51,102 nucleotides of DNA from Pseudomonas lactucae. GTDB lineage: Bacteria > Pseudomonadota > Gammaproteobacteria > Pseudomonadales > Pseudomonadaceae. Under the pieces are notes generated by a model. The model was not told the origin of the DNA, searched no databases, and saw only the letters and a program-made list of their open reading frames with translations. The DNA lies in the NCBI RefSeq assembly GCF_016937615.1, contig NZ_JAFHKI010000048.1, positions 1-51,102 of the forward strand, given 5' to 3'. Positions 1 through 8,941 of the stretch are shown here, piece after piece. How positions within the stretch are numbered: position 1 is the first letter of the stretch; each line of letters starts with the position of its first letter. Both the position numbers and the translations under genes were made by a program.

Positions 1-20
1 CCCCTCCCACATTTTGACTG
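1..20. repeat. Half of a GTGGGAGG-class REP palindrome cut by the window edge
   Basis: The first bases, CCCCTCCCACATTTTGAC, match the right arm of the palindromes at 28568-28598 and 48002-48052. The other arm would lie before the window. It sits directly after the mtlE stop codon, where REP elements are common in Pseudomonas. Only one arm is visible, so the assignment rests on similarity to the two complete copies. Confidence 0.5.
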
Positions 21-33
21 TGGTGAGGCTGGG

Positions 34-1356
34 CTATTTGGGGTAGCCGGCCCGCTTCATTTCGCGCTCGGTGGTGGTCTGCGCCGCCGTCAGTGCCGCA
101 TCGACCGTCTGCTGACCGGTCAGCGCACCGGAGAAGAACTTGCCGACCTGGGTCCCGATCGCCTGGAATTCAGGAATGGTCACCAACTGGATACCGATAT
201 ACGGCACCGGCTTGAGCGTTGGCTTGGTCGGGTCGGCGACTTTCAGCGATTCCAGCGTTACCTTGGCGAACGGCGCAGCTTTCATGTAGTCGTCGCTGTA
301 GGTCGAGGTGCGCGTGCCCGGCGGTACGTTGGCGATGCCGTCGGTCTTGGCGACCAGGGCGCCATATTCCTTGGAAGTCGCCCAGGTGGTGAACACCTTG
401 GCGGCGTCCTTGGCCTTGGAACTGGTCGGAATCGCCAGGCTCCAGGAGTACAGCCACGACGTGCCCTTGTCGGTCTTCTCGTGCGGAGCGAAGGTGAAGC
501 CGACGCTATCGGCCACCTTGCTCTGGGACTTGTCGGTGACGAACGAACCGGCGACGCTGGCATCGACCCAGATCGCACACTTACCGCTGTTGAACAGCGC
601 CAGGTTTTCGTTGAAACCGTTGCTGGACGCACCCGGCGGGCCGGACTTTTTCATGTTGTCGACGTAGAAGTTCAGCGCATCCTTCCACTCGGGGCCGTTG
701 AATTCGGGTTGCCATTTTTCATCGAACCAGCGCGCACCGTAGCCGTTGGCCAGAGTGGTGATCAACGCCATGTTCTCGCCCCAACCGGCTTTGCCGCGCA
801 GGCACAGGCCGTATTGCTCTTTGGTTTTGTCGGTGAGTTTGGTGGCGAATTCGCCGATCTGGCTCCAGGTCGGGTGCTCAGGCATGCTCAGCCCGGCGTT
901 CTTGAACAGATCGGTGCGGTAATAGGTAATCGAGCTTTCGGCATAGAACGGCAGGGCATACAACGAACCCTTGACCGACAAACCGTCACGCACCGAAGGG
1001 AACACATCGTCGAGGTCGTAGGACGCCGGCAGATCCTTCATCGGTTCCAGCCAACCCTTGGCACCCCAGAGTGCGGCTTCGTACATGCCGATGGTCAACA
1101 CGTCGAACTGTCCGCCCTGGGTGGCGATGTCGGTGGTCAGGCGTTGGCGCAGTACGTTTTCCTCGAGCACCACCCAGTTCAGCTTGATTTCCGGATGCTC
1201 GGCCTCGAAGGTTTTCGAGAGCTTTTGCATGCGGATCATGTCGCTGTTGTTGACGGTGGCAATGGTCAGGGTTTGCGCGCCAAAGCTGACGGCGCTGAGG
1301 GTCATGCAGGTAGTCATGCAGGTGGAGACAAGCAGTGCTTTTGCTGTGAACTTCAT
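34..1356 (-). CDS. mtlE: Mannitol/sorbitol ABC transporter periplasmic substrate-binding protein
   Basis: A 440-residue type-1 solute-binding protein of a polyol/sugar ABC importer. It begins with a signal peptide (residues 1 to about 27, MKFTAKALLVSTCMTTCMT, likely cleaved after SFGA), followed by a family 1 extracellular-binding fold. It would deliver polyol to an MtlF/MtlG/MtlK-type permease-ATPase, whose genes would lie downstream, outside the window. The ATG at 1356 is chosen over one four codons upstream because GGAG lies a few bases before it and the signal peptide starts there. The mtlR-like AraC regulator at 7916-8869, in the same orientation, supports the mannitol assignment: in P. 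fluorescens mtlR lies just upstream of mtlE. Here a giant toxin-like gene lies between them. Substrate preference is inferred from context and family resemblance. Confidence 0.85.
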   Translation of the reverse strand: MKFTAKALLVSTCMTTCMTLSAVSFGAQTLTIATVNNSDMIRMQKLSKTFEAEHPEIKLNWVVLEENVLRQRLTTDIATQGGQFDVLTIGMYEAALWGAKGWLEPMKDLPASYDLDDVFPSVRDGLSVKGSLYALPFYAESSITYYRTDLFKNAGLSMPEHPTWSQIGEFATKLTDKTKEQYGLCLRGKAGWGENMALITTLANGYGARWFDEKWQPEFNGPEWKDALNFYVDNMKKSGPPGASSNGFNENLALFNSGKCAIWVDASVAGSFVTDKSQSKVADSVGFTFAPHEKTDKGTSWLYSWSLAIPTSSKAKDAAKVFTTWATSKEYGALVAKTDGIANVPPGTRTSTYSDDYMKAAPFAKVTLESLKVADPTKPTLKPVPYIGIQLVTIPEFQAIGTQVGKFFSGALTGQQTVDAALTAAQTTTEREMKRAGYPK

Positions 1357-1602
1357 CGCGCACTCCATTTCCGCGCCCAGGGGGCTACAGAAGGACAGTT
1401 ATTGTTGTTGTGTCTTCCTACAGGGAGTCAGGAAGAGTGTGCGTTGATTACAGCCTTCTAAAGACTTGGTGACAAATCCTTGGGAACACTTGGACTGATA
1501 CTTTTTTGCACTCTAGGTTGACGTGTGACAACCCCCTGCTGGAAGGCCGGGCGAAAACAGCTGTCATGCCGCTACAGCCTTTTCACCCGGCGTTACAACA
1601 GC
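1357..1602 (-). promoter_or_regulatory. Intergenic region upstream of mtlE, probable MtlR-dependent promoter
   Basis: These 246 bases separate the toxin C-terminal fragment from mtlE and should hold the mtlE promoter and MtlR binding sites, since transport genes of this operon are MtlR-activated in P. fluorescens. On the minus strand, an A-rich stretch around 1500-1510 and two TTGTCA hexamers (near 1468 and 1528) can be seen. I could not fix a convincing -35/-10 pair or a T-tailed terminator for the toxin gene. The call rests mainly on position. Confidence 0.4.
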
Positions 1603-1959
1603 CTACACCCCGGCATATCCATTGGAGTAGGGGGCCTTGGGTTGGTTGATCAGCTTCTCCATCCAGTTCTTTTCCAGCGGACTGAATCGCTTGCGTCCCT
1701 CTGCAACCTCTAGTTTTTCAAGGTGCCATTTGGCCATGACTTCTTTCAGCTTTTGTGTGTATTCGCGAGCTGGACAAGCAATATCTGCCCAGGGATCGAC
1801 AATCCAGGCATCCGTCCAGGCAGCACCTGAGAAGTCCTTCGTCTCAGAGGGTAGCGTGGATGGTCCGCCGACGACGGTGAACGCGTGTGCATCCGACGCG
1901 TACCATTCGTAAGCACGACCACCACTCTTTTTGATGATGTCTTTGGACAGCCTAGCCAT
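1603..1959 (-). pseudogene. Out-of-frame C-terminal catalytic fragment of the toxin (papain-like dermonecrotoxin domain)
   Basis: This 118-codon frame overlaps the end of the large toxin ORF. It can be read upstream of its own ATG, giving R-N-C-G-E-M-A-R-L. NCGEM is the catalytic-cysteine motif of the papain-like dermonecrotoxin family (Pasteurella multocida toxin C3-type, Tox-PLDMTX). The rest of the triad follows in this frame: His in SDAHAFTVVG and Asp in AWIVDPWAD, 27 and 57 residues after the Cys. If translation started at the internal ATG (1959), the Cys would be lost. I therefore read it as the last ~120 residues of the upstream protein, separated by a frameshift at 1970-1980, and not as an independent gene or immunity protein. 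The Cys codon is at 1966-1968. Confidence 0.75.
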
Positions 1960-4900
1960 CTCTCCGCAGTTTCGCGCGCGTCTTCAATATTAAGTTGGAG
2001 TAATTCGGGTCTTCAGCCCCATTGATGTTACGTAGCCAGCCAATGGCTATATCTGCGGCGTCAGCGCGTGCCATATCCGTTTTTGAGCGAATCTTGTTAC
2101 TGGGTCCCAGGCCGGTGACCTTCATTGAACGGTTCACACTGTCCTTGGCTTGTTGTGCATAGAATTTGTTCTGCTGCTCGGCTGTCCACGAGGTGAAATC
2201 AGCGGGTTGGGGCAATTGGGTCATCTGATTCGGCAGCAGCGCAATTGCCGGCTTGTCGATTGCCTTCAACCGTTGTAACTGATAGACAATTTCGCGCTGC
2301 TGCTCTTCGGTCAAGTCTTTACATAACGTCTTTAGTTTCTCGACATCCTCGTTCGAGTAACCCGAACGCGCCAACTGTTTGAACGCAGTGTCAAGTTTTG
2401 GCAGGGCAACAAAATTGGCATCAAAAGGCAACCTGGCAGCACCTTGGCGAATGCTGAATTTATTGCGGTAGCTTTGGACCAAAGGCAGCTCATTGGGCGT
2501 GCATTTTATGAACGTCAGTTGGTCGGTAGTGTCATTCAGCCTGGCGTAGTAAAACTCGGCGGTATCGGCCTCTATCACCAGGTATTTCTCGACGCCTCTG
2601 CCTGAAGGGCCGTTAACGATGACCCCGCGAACCTCACGTTTGTCGTCGCAGGCATCGCTGATCCTGTCCAGCTTGATCACACGGGTTTCCTGCGAGAGCG
2701 CGTCAGAAGGTCGCCCCGCCGAAAAGCCGAATTCCGGATCATGTTTGATGCGGCCATTGATCAGCGTCTTATAAGTAATGGGTTTGCTGTCCAGCGTTGG
2801 GATCAGGCGGGGGCCCATCTCACCGTCGACCATTTTGTAACGACGGCGCTCCAAAATAACGAACTGGTCCTTTCGCAAAAACTTCGGCGTCGAGGGAAAC
2901 AGACGCACGTGCTCAAGCGCCTGGAGTTCCTGGGCCAACTCCCCGGAGACATCTTCGATCACTTTGGAAAAGCAGGTGTCATTTGCGCCGCGCTTGATCC
3001 TGCCGCTCACCGGTGGGACCGGGCAAACCGCTTCAAAATCATCCAGGGGCTTGAAATGATCGGCCGACGCCAGGTCGGTCAGCACACCGGGGTTGCGGGT
3101 GTCGTAACGGTAAACCTTGCCCTCGTTGATCAGATCGAAGCCATGGCTGCGGGCAATCGTGTAAGCCTCGGCGGCCAGAGGCTTGTCCGTCACCAAGGCT
3201 TGAGTGCCGTCTGAAAAAGTCTCTTGTCGCACGGCTGTCGATGTATCAGATACAAAACCATTCAGGGGCGGCCCGTAAGTCGCCATTGTTTTGGTGTCGT
3301 AGGCGTACCATTCGCCATTTTGGCGTACAGCGGTTGTCTTGAGGTGTTCGTGGAGGCCGGAATGCATCACCGTGCCGTCGGCCATGTTGGCAGCTGGAGA
3401 AGATGCATCCAGTGGCGACGGCGCAAGATGACTATCTTGCAGTCGACTCAATGCGTTGAGCGATTTCGACGTGCTGGAAGTGGTCATATTCCGGATGACC
3501 GCTTCGCCGCCGCCTTCTGCTGATTGAACGAAGGCTTCCCCTGCCGCTTCCCCTGCTGCTTCAGCGGCGACGCGTTCAAGGCCTTCCGCGGCCAGTGACC
3601 ACCCCTTTCCGACGACTCCAGGGATGATGAGACCAAGGGCATCAATGAGCAGATCGCGGCCGGCCGCGGCATAATTGCCCTGGAAAGCGTCCTCGATACT
3701 GGTGACGCCAGGGATCATACGGGCCAAGGTATTGAGCCGCTCAAGGAAAGTGGGGCCTTTTTTCTCCAGTTGGTTGTAGCCGCGATTGATTGCCTTGTAC
3801 TCATCTTTACGTAGGAAGTGTGAGTCGACAGCGATGTTGGCAATCAGGTCAAATGCCTCACTTGAGTAGCCGGGTGCTGTGCGGGTGTCGGGTTGACCGA
3901 ACGTTGCGATGCCCTCATTGACCAGTTCTCCATTGATCAGCCTCATCGGCGGGACATTGTAGACAATAACGTCGCAGGTGACCCCGTCACGCGGCGCTTG
4001 CGCCGAACTGAACGCGGCAAAGTCCAGGGGGAGCGTGTGCGGGCCTTCGTCTCGCCCGTCATAGATCTTGCCGAAGGCAGCATTCGTGCCGCCGGCGGGC
4101 ATCGGCACCGGCAGCCCCGACAATTTCTTCACCGTCCCGGCGTCCGGAAAGAGGCCGAAATCACTCACCTTGCCTTGGCTGTCGGTTGAGCGAATGATCA
4201 GGCCGTGGCTTCCCTTTTTACCTTTTTTGGCATGAAGGTTTTGCCATGCGCTAGTGTCCGACTCCCGAACGCTGTAGTACTCCAAACGGCCATGAGCCAA
4301 GCTGTTGCGGTCGTCCGGCGGAAGTCTGGACAGCAGGTCCTTGATGATCGCGATAGAGTGTTCCCTGCGCGCAGGGTAGTCCTTCTCTATAGCCGCGTCA
4401 TACTGTGTATTGACATCGGGCAACTCAGCTACGCGGTCATGCAATAACTGGATGGGGATGCGAGGGTCCTTTGCTTCCCAGGCGGAGGTATTTGCCTTGG
4501 TAAACAACCGATCTATCAGGTTGTCGGACTTATAAGTATCGCCCAGTTGCTCGGCTTCATAGGCTTCTACCACACTAGCCAGGGTGCCATAGAGGGTGCC
4601 ATCTTCCTTCCAGAGACTTTGGTCTTCATAGGGAATCTGATCGCCGAATTTTTTGGTCAGGTTCTCCAGTGCGAGGGTTCTTCGCTCGGGAACCGGTGTT
4701 TCACTCAGATAGCGCTTGGCATTCGCTACGTCTGTGCTTTGTTTAACCAACTGCGTGATACCACGTTGCAGTTGCTCGGAGGTGTATTCATCTTTGTCGT
4801 TTTTGTCGATAACTTTATTGGCAATACTCCAGTCGATAACCGGGTTCATTTGGGCTTTGAGCAAGTGCAGTGTTTCAGGTCTCGATATAGGCTTGATGTC

Positions 4901-7774
4901 ATGCAGGCGCATGACTTGGGTGTAGTCACTACCGGACGCCGCACCTGGGGCGATTTGCTCGATACGGTTTACCGCTGTCACAAATGCGACCCACTCGGGA
5001 GATCCCTGGGTAACCGTTTGTGGCACGTTTTTGACCAGGTATTGCGGCGCCATTCCCGACATCAGCAATTGCGAGGCAATGGGTAAAAGATCTGCCGAGA
5101 GCTTTTGGGTGCCAGCCAAATGGCGGCTGAACTGCTCACGAATCCCGTCGGTACCTAGCCCCCAGTTCTCTCGTCGAGCGAAGTCGAAACCTGCCACGGT
5201 ATTGCGCTGGGTGCCGGCATTTGGATCAAACTCGATTACCAGGGCGGTCAATAACCAGTTTTTAAGGCTGGTGCTGTTGGTTGCGCCCTTCATTTCGGTT
5301 TCCAGGTTTACGGCGAGTTCAAGCGCCTTGTTACTGGATAAAAGTTGCTGCAGCGCCTGTGCGGGGTCGGTACTGAGGCTGGATACGCCGCTGCTCAGGT
5401 AACTGAGGAGATTGTCGTGACCATCAATGGACTTCCTGACGAACGCTGCCACTGTGCCGCGCTGATCGGTGGTCAGGGGGAGCGCCGTGGACAGGAACCC
5501 CCAGCCATTGCCCAGTGGCGGCGCCTGTGGCGTCGGTGTTTGTAGGGCCCGCAACAGATTGTCGACTTCTGCGCTCCCTGTCGCCCCGTACCAGCCCTGA
5601 TCCGTCAGGTACTGTTGGACCGTGGTCTCGCCTTTGGGTTGGTGAGATGAGTCCGGGTCGACAATAAAGCGTGTGGTGCTGTCGTTATAGATATTCGCCT
5701 TTTTGAGCTGATTGATCAGCGCATACCGATCATTGCTATCGCCCAGCGCGTTTTTTTGCCGGCTCAACCAGTTCACGATTCGCTGCGGATCTTCAGATGT
5801 TTTTCTGAACGCCTGCGTGCGGCCCATCAGCTCCGTGTCTTGTTCGAATGCCGAGCTACCGTAGTCGGTGCTGATGTCATAAAAATTGGCCACTTGCTCA
5901 AACGGCGCGCTGCTGTCGTCAGCGTGAACCAGTGATATGGGTTTTCCATGCGCGGTGAAGGCCGCTGCGGCAGTTAATACCGGCGTGAGCACATCGAAAT
6001 GCTCCGGGTATTTTTTCGCGAAGTCGATGGCAGTAAAGCGCTGTTCAACACCGTTGGCATTGCCGATAAGGGCGTTGTCTGTCGGATCAAAACGCAGGGA
6101 GGCAAGGTCAATGTTCTGTTGCCGCGCCCATTCGGTAAAGCATCGCGCCTTCAGCGCTTTGCCCAGGTAAGTCCACCACTGGCCGAACAGGCTGTTGGCC
6201 GGGATCGACTCGATCATTTTTGTCGAGGCGTCGCTCGCTTCGGCCTTGAGTCCAAGCATTACACGATGCACAGCTACAGCCAGTGCGCTTTCGGCGTCTA
6301 CCATGTCCTGCGCGTCCGGTGCTTGGCTCGGCGTTGCGTCAGGTTGCGCAGGGGCAGGTGAGCTTAGCCGCTCAATGACGGCCTGACGCTTTGCCTTGAC
6401 TGCGAGCGAAGCCTCGTCCGGTGTCGGATTGTCGTTCTTCAATGCAGCGAAGCCGTTTCGGTTAAGCGCCACGCATTGCCTGAGCAGTTGCTCCGTGGAG
6501 AGGGGCGATGGCGCTGAGCGTTCCCCGTAGAAATTCAGCATGCTCCTGCAGCTGATGATGTCATTCCCAGGGTATGACACTCGGCTGGACGAGCCGGCGG
6601 CCAGGCTCTTGGCCAATGCCCAAATATCTGTGGCGACCGTTGACCATCCTGAATTGTCGGTCTGGCTGAAGCGCTTGTCAGACATGCTTCCGTTTTTATC
6701 GGTTACCTGGCAGGTCAATTCGCCACTCAACGGGTCAACCCGGATGCTTGAAATTTCAATGTTGTTCTGTTTTGCGAAGTTCAAAAATCCATCCGTCGCA
6801 AATGCTTTCTGGAACGCCTGGCGCGTCTGTTTCAGTGTCGAGTATTCGGGGAGCTCGTCAGCGGCAATGTAAAAACCGTCACTAGCAGAGTGTCCCGGGG
6901 CGTTGGCCAAGTACAGAAAACGACTGCACAGCTTGGCCAGTGCCAGATCCGCATCCTCAACCCGTTGCGCAACGCTTTGATTGCTCTGTGCGGGTGAAAA
7001 CTTCCCAGGCTCCAGAGCGATCTGTAGTGCGAGATCCTGTGCTGCTTCGTCTTGCAATTGCCTGGCGTGCTGATATTCCGGGCGACTTTGCCCTGGTGTC
7101 TTGGTGTCAGGAGAAAGCACGGAGGGGAACGTCATGAAGTTCTGCAATTGACGGATATCCGTGAATGTCCCGGTCGGTGTGTTGGGAACCTGCACGCCGT
7201 AAAAATTACCGACTGCATCGATCATGGCTTTGTGGGCGCCGACATACACAAACGCTCTGTTGCCCGGGCTCAGTTTCCGGGCAATCGTCAAAACCTCCTG
7301 AGTGGCTTGCTCAAAACCGGGGGTGTATTTGGAGGCACCGACATTGGTTAGCCTGCCGTTAATGGTGCAATCCAGCCATCCGCTAGGTGTGATTTTCAGG
7401 TTTGAAACGTTGATGTTGTTTTTTTTCGCGAACGTTGCGAAAGGCTCGCTGTTGAGCGCTTGAGTGAGTTGTGCCCAGAGTTGTCCGAATGTGGAGTTAG
7501 GTGGAATGTCACAGGAGGATGGCGCTCGGCTGCGTGCGCTGTCTGAACCAACCTGATCCATCAAGGCCGTAGTGAATGTTCCTGCCAGCTCAGCGTCCGC
7601 CTTATGCACTAATGCCTGGGCTTTTTTTTGGACTTCCAGAGTGATCACCGGAATCGATGTGCTGCGTTTAGCGCGTGTCCCGTGCTGTTGCTCCTCTACT
7701 GTCGCAGGGGCAGGGGACTCACTCTGGAGCTGGACTGCTGGGGTCGAAAACGAGACTGATGGGAAGACTCTCAT
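1952..7774 (-). CDS. Giant toxin-like protein with three N-terminal tandem modules, frameshifted before its catalytic domain
   Basis: A 1940-residue ORF, about 2056-2057 residues if joined to the fragment at 1603-1959. The ATG at 7774 is preceded by AAAGGA and preferred over a start 19 codons upstream. Residues ~95-650 hold three divergent ~217-residue modules, each with an A-(K/R)-(K/Q)-(N/Q)-N-I core (near 119, 337 and 553) and an NFYG/NFYD motif later. A hydrophobic stretch, NYAAAGRDLLIDALGLIIPG, lies near residues 1365-1390, as in large dermonecrotic-type proteins. The C-terminal Cys-His-Asp domain is out of frame. No N-terminal signal peptide is seen. Related papain-like domains deamidate or cleave host proteins (known for P. 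multocida toxin); the target here is unknown. The gene is inserted between mtlR and mtlE and looks poorer in GC than its neighbours by eye, suggesting transfer. Confidence 0.75.
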   Translation of the reverse strand: MRVFPSVSFSTPAVQLQSESPAPATVEEQQHGTRAKRSTSIPVITLEVQKKAQALVHKADAELAGTFTTALMDQVGSDSARSRAPSSCDIPPNSTFGQLWAQLTQALNSEPFATFAKKNNINVSNLKITPSGWLDCTINGRLTNVGASKYTPGFEQATQEVLTIARKLSPGNRAFVYVGAHKAMIDAVGNFYGVQVPNTPTGTFTDIRQLQNFMTFPSVLSPDTKTPGQSRPEYQHARQLQDEAAQDLALQIALEPGKFSPAQSNQSVAQRVEDADLALAKLCSRFLYLANAPGHSASDGFYIAADELPEYSTLKQTRQAFQKAFATDGFLNFAKQNNIEISSIRVDPLSGELTCQVTDKNGSMSDKRFSQTDNSGWSTVATDIWALAKSLAAGSSSRVSYPGNDIISCRSMLNFYGERSAPSPLSTEQLLRQCVALNRNGFAALKNDNPTPDEASLAVKAKRQAVIERLSSPAPAQPDATPSQAPDAQDMVDAESALAVAVHRVMLGLKAEASDASTKMIESIPANSLFGQWWTYLGKALKARCFTEWARQQNIDLASLRFDPTDNALIGNANGVEQRFTAIDFAKKYPEHFDVLTPVLTAAAAFTAHGKPISLVHADDSSAPFEQVANFYDISTDYGSSAFEQDTELMGRTQAFRKTSEDPQRIVNWLSRQKNALGDSNDRYALINQLKKANIYNDSTTRFIVDPDSSHQPKGETTVQQYLTDQGWYGATGSAEVDNLLRALQTPTPQAPPLGNGWGFLSTALPLTTDQRGTVAAFVRKSIDGHDNLLSYLSSGVSSLSTDPAQALQQLLSSNKALELAVNLETEMKGATNSTSLKNWLLTALVIEFDPNAGTQRNTVAGFDFARRENWGLGTDGIREQFSRHLAGTQKLSADLLPIASQLLMSGMAPQYLVKNVPQTVTQGSPEWVAFVTAVNRIEQIAPGAASGSDYTQVMRLHDIKPISRPETLHLLKAQMNPVIDWSIANKVIDKNDKDEYTSEQLQRGITQLVKQSTDVANAKRYLSETPVPERRTLALENLTKKFGDQIPYEDQSLWKEDGTLYGTLASVVEAYEAEQLGDTYKSDNLIDRLFTKANTSAWEAKDPRIPIQLLHDRVAELPDVNTQYDAAIEKDYPARREHSIAIIKDLLSRLPPDDRNSLAHGRLEYYSVRESDTSAWQNLHAKKGKKGSHGLIIRSTDSQGKVSDFGLFPDAGTVKKLSGLPVPMPAGGTNAAFGKIYDGRDEGPHTLPLDFAAFSSAQAPRDGVTCDVIVYNVPPMRLINGELVNEGIATFGQPDTRTAPGYSSEAFDLIANIAVDSHFLRKDEYKAINRGYNQLEKKGPTFLERLNTLARMIPGVTSIEDAFQGNYAAAGRDLLIDALGLIIPGVVGKGWSLAAEGLERVAAEAAGEAAGEAFVQSAEGGGEAVIRNMTTSSTSKSLNALSRLQDSHLAPSPLDASSPAANMADGTVMHSGLHEHLKTTAVRQNGEWYAYDTKTMATYGPPLNGFVSDTSTAVRQETFSDGTQALVTDKPLAAEAYTIARSHGFDLINEGKVYRYDTRNPGVLTDLASADHFKPLDDFEAVCPVPPVSGRIKRGANDTCFSKVIEDVSGELAQELQALEHVRLFPSTPKFLRKDQFVILERRRYKMVDGEMGPRLIPTLDSKPITYKTLINGRIKHDPEFGFSAGRPSDALSQETRVIKLDRISDACDDKREVRGVIVNGPSGRGVEKYLVIEADTAEFYYARLNDTTDQLTFIKCTPNELPLVQSYRNKFSIRQGAARLPFDANFVALPKLDTAFKQLARSGYSNEDVEKLKTLCKDLTEEQQREIVYQLQRLKAIDKPAIALLPNQMTQLPQPADFTSWTAEQQNKFYAQQAKDSVNRSMKVTGLGPSNKIRSKTDMARADAADIAIGWLRNINGAEDPNYSNLILKTRAKLRRDG

Positions 7775-7915
7775 TGGAAATCCTTTGTGGCGACTTTGGA
7801 AAAACGCATAGCTGCACGGCGCGTCCGCCATGGCTCAGCTTATTGGTCGCGGGAAGGTGAGAGTTCCATCCTGGGTTTTATAGGACCTAAATGAGATAAA
7901 TGTGATGCGTATTTC
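7775..7915 (-). promoter_or_regulatory. Upstream region of the toxin gene
   Basis: This gap between the mtlR stop and the toxin start is AT-richer than its surroundings. On the minus strand it contains TATAAA (7877-7882), a possible -10 element, but no good -35 at the usual distance. AAAGGA just upstream of 7774 is the ribosome binding site. The toxin could have its own promoter or be read through from mtlR; the sequence does not decide this. Confidence 0.3.
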
Positions 7916-8869
7916 TCAGGTGACCAATACACCTCGACTTGAACTGAAGTGCGAAGTGTCCACTGGCATAAGGTTCTGCTCCGTCAGTCGCTGCACGGCC
8001 AGACGGCGATAGTGCGAAGGCGTCATGCCTTTAAGCTGCTGAAAGCGCCGGTTGAAGTTGGAAATGTTGTTAAACCCCGACTCAAAGCACACATCCGTCA
8101 CAGCCTTGTCGCCATCAGCCAGCAACTCGCAGGACTTGCTGATGCGCAGCCGATTGACGAACTCGACAAACGTGCGTCCGGTGGCCTGTTTGAACACCCG
8201 GGAAAAATATGTCGGCTTCATGCCCAGGTATTCGGCCACTTCCTCCAGCGGCAACTCCCGTGCGTAGTGGGCAAAAATGTAGTCCACCGCGCGGTTGGTG
8301 CGGTCGATGCTGTGCTCATCGGCTTGCTGGGGCGTGGTCACGCCCGACAGCAGGTGGTAGTCCTCACAGGCATTCAATACTTCCAGCAGGATGAAAAAGT
8401 GCCCCAGACGCGCCATGCCCTTGGCATCCTCGATGCACTGCATCAAGTCCATGGCTTGGGCAATGGTCTTTTTGCAGCGGAATTCGATGCCGTACTGCGC
8501 GCGCTCCAACAAAGGCGCCAGGCTCTTGAGTTCGGTGAAGATATGGCTGCCATGCTCGAACAACTCATCGGTGAAATTGACCAGCATGTCGCGCTTGGGC
8601 ACCACCTCGTCTTCTTCGACCTGGCTGATCCAGTTGTGGGGCAGGTTGGGGCCGGTGAGAAACAGGCTTTCCGGGTAGAAGTTGCCGATGTAGTCGCCGA
8701 TGAACACCTTGCCCGAGCTGGCGACGATCAGGTGCAGCTCGTATTCCTTGTGGAAATGCCAGCGCACCAGCGGGCAGGGGAAGCCATGCTGGCGATAGAT
8801 GATGGACAGACCGTTGTGATCGTCCATCAGCTCGTAGGAAGGGTCGGTAATCCGCGTTGCTCGGGTCAT
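7916..8869 (-). CDS. mtlR: AraC-family transcriptional activator of mannitol utilisation
   Basis: A 317-residue AraC/XylS regulator. The N-terminal half is a cupin-like ligand domain (HFHKEYELHLIVASSGKVF). The C-terminal ~100 residues hold two helix-turn-helix motifs: LEEVAEYLGMKPTYFSRVFK and then VTDVCFESGFNNISNFNRRF, ending in the usual G-M-T-P-S-H-Y-R. It resembles P. fluorescens MtlR, the activator of mtlEFGKDYZ. The start at 8869 has a weak ribosome binding site; an ATG at 8827 is an alternative. The gene lies on the same strand as mtlE but 6.5 kb from it because of the toxin gene. It probably still acts in trans on the mtlE promoter. Confidence 0.8.
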   Translation of the reverse strand: MTRATRITDPSYELMDDHNGLSIIYRQHGFPCPLVRWHFHKEYELHLIVASSGKVFIGDYIGNFYPESLFLTGPNLPHNWISQVEEDEVVPKRDMLVNFTDELFEHGSHIFTELKSLAPLLERAQYGIEFRCKKTIAQAMDLMQCIEDAKGMARLGHFFILLEVLNACEDYHLLSGVTTPQQADEHSIDRTNRAVDYIFAHYARELPLEEVAEYLGMKPTYFSRVFKQATGRTFVEFVNRLRISKSCELLADGDKAVTDVCFESGFNNISNFNRRFQQLKGMTPSHYRRLAVQRLTEQNLMPVDTSHFSSSRGVLVT

Positions 8870-8941
8870 GCTGCCGTCGCTTTATTGTGGTCGCTGCGTA
8901 GGATAATGCCCCGTCGCACGCGACCTCGCCAGCAGCAGTGT

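Noticed and set aside
481..1461. Plus-strand ORF of 326 codons opposite mtlE
   Set aside because: Shadow of a high-GC gene; composition rich in Gly/Arg/Val/His and no recognisable domain.
1603..1959. Independent small gene, e.g. an immunity protein for the toxin
   Set aside because: The frame is open upstream of its ATG and there spells NCGEM, with the His and Asp of the same catalytic domain downstream. It is the toxin's own C-terminus.
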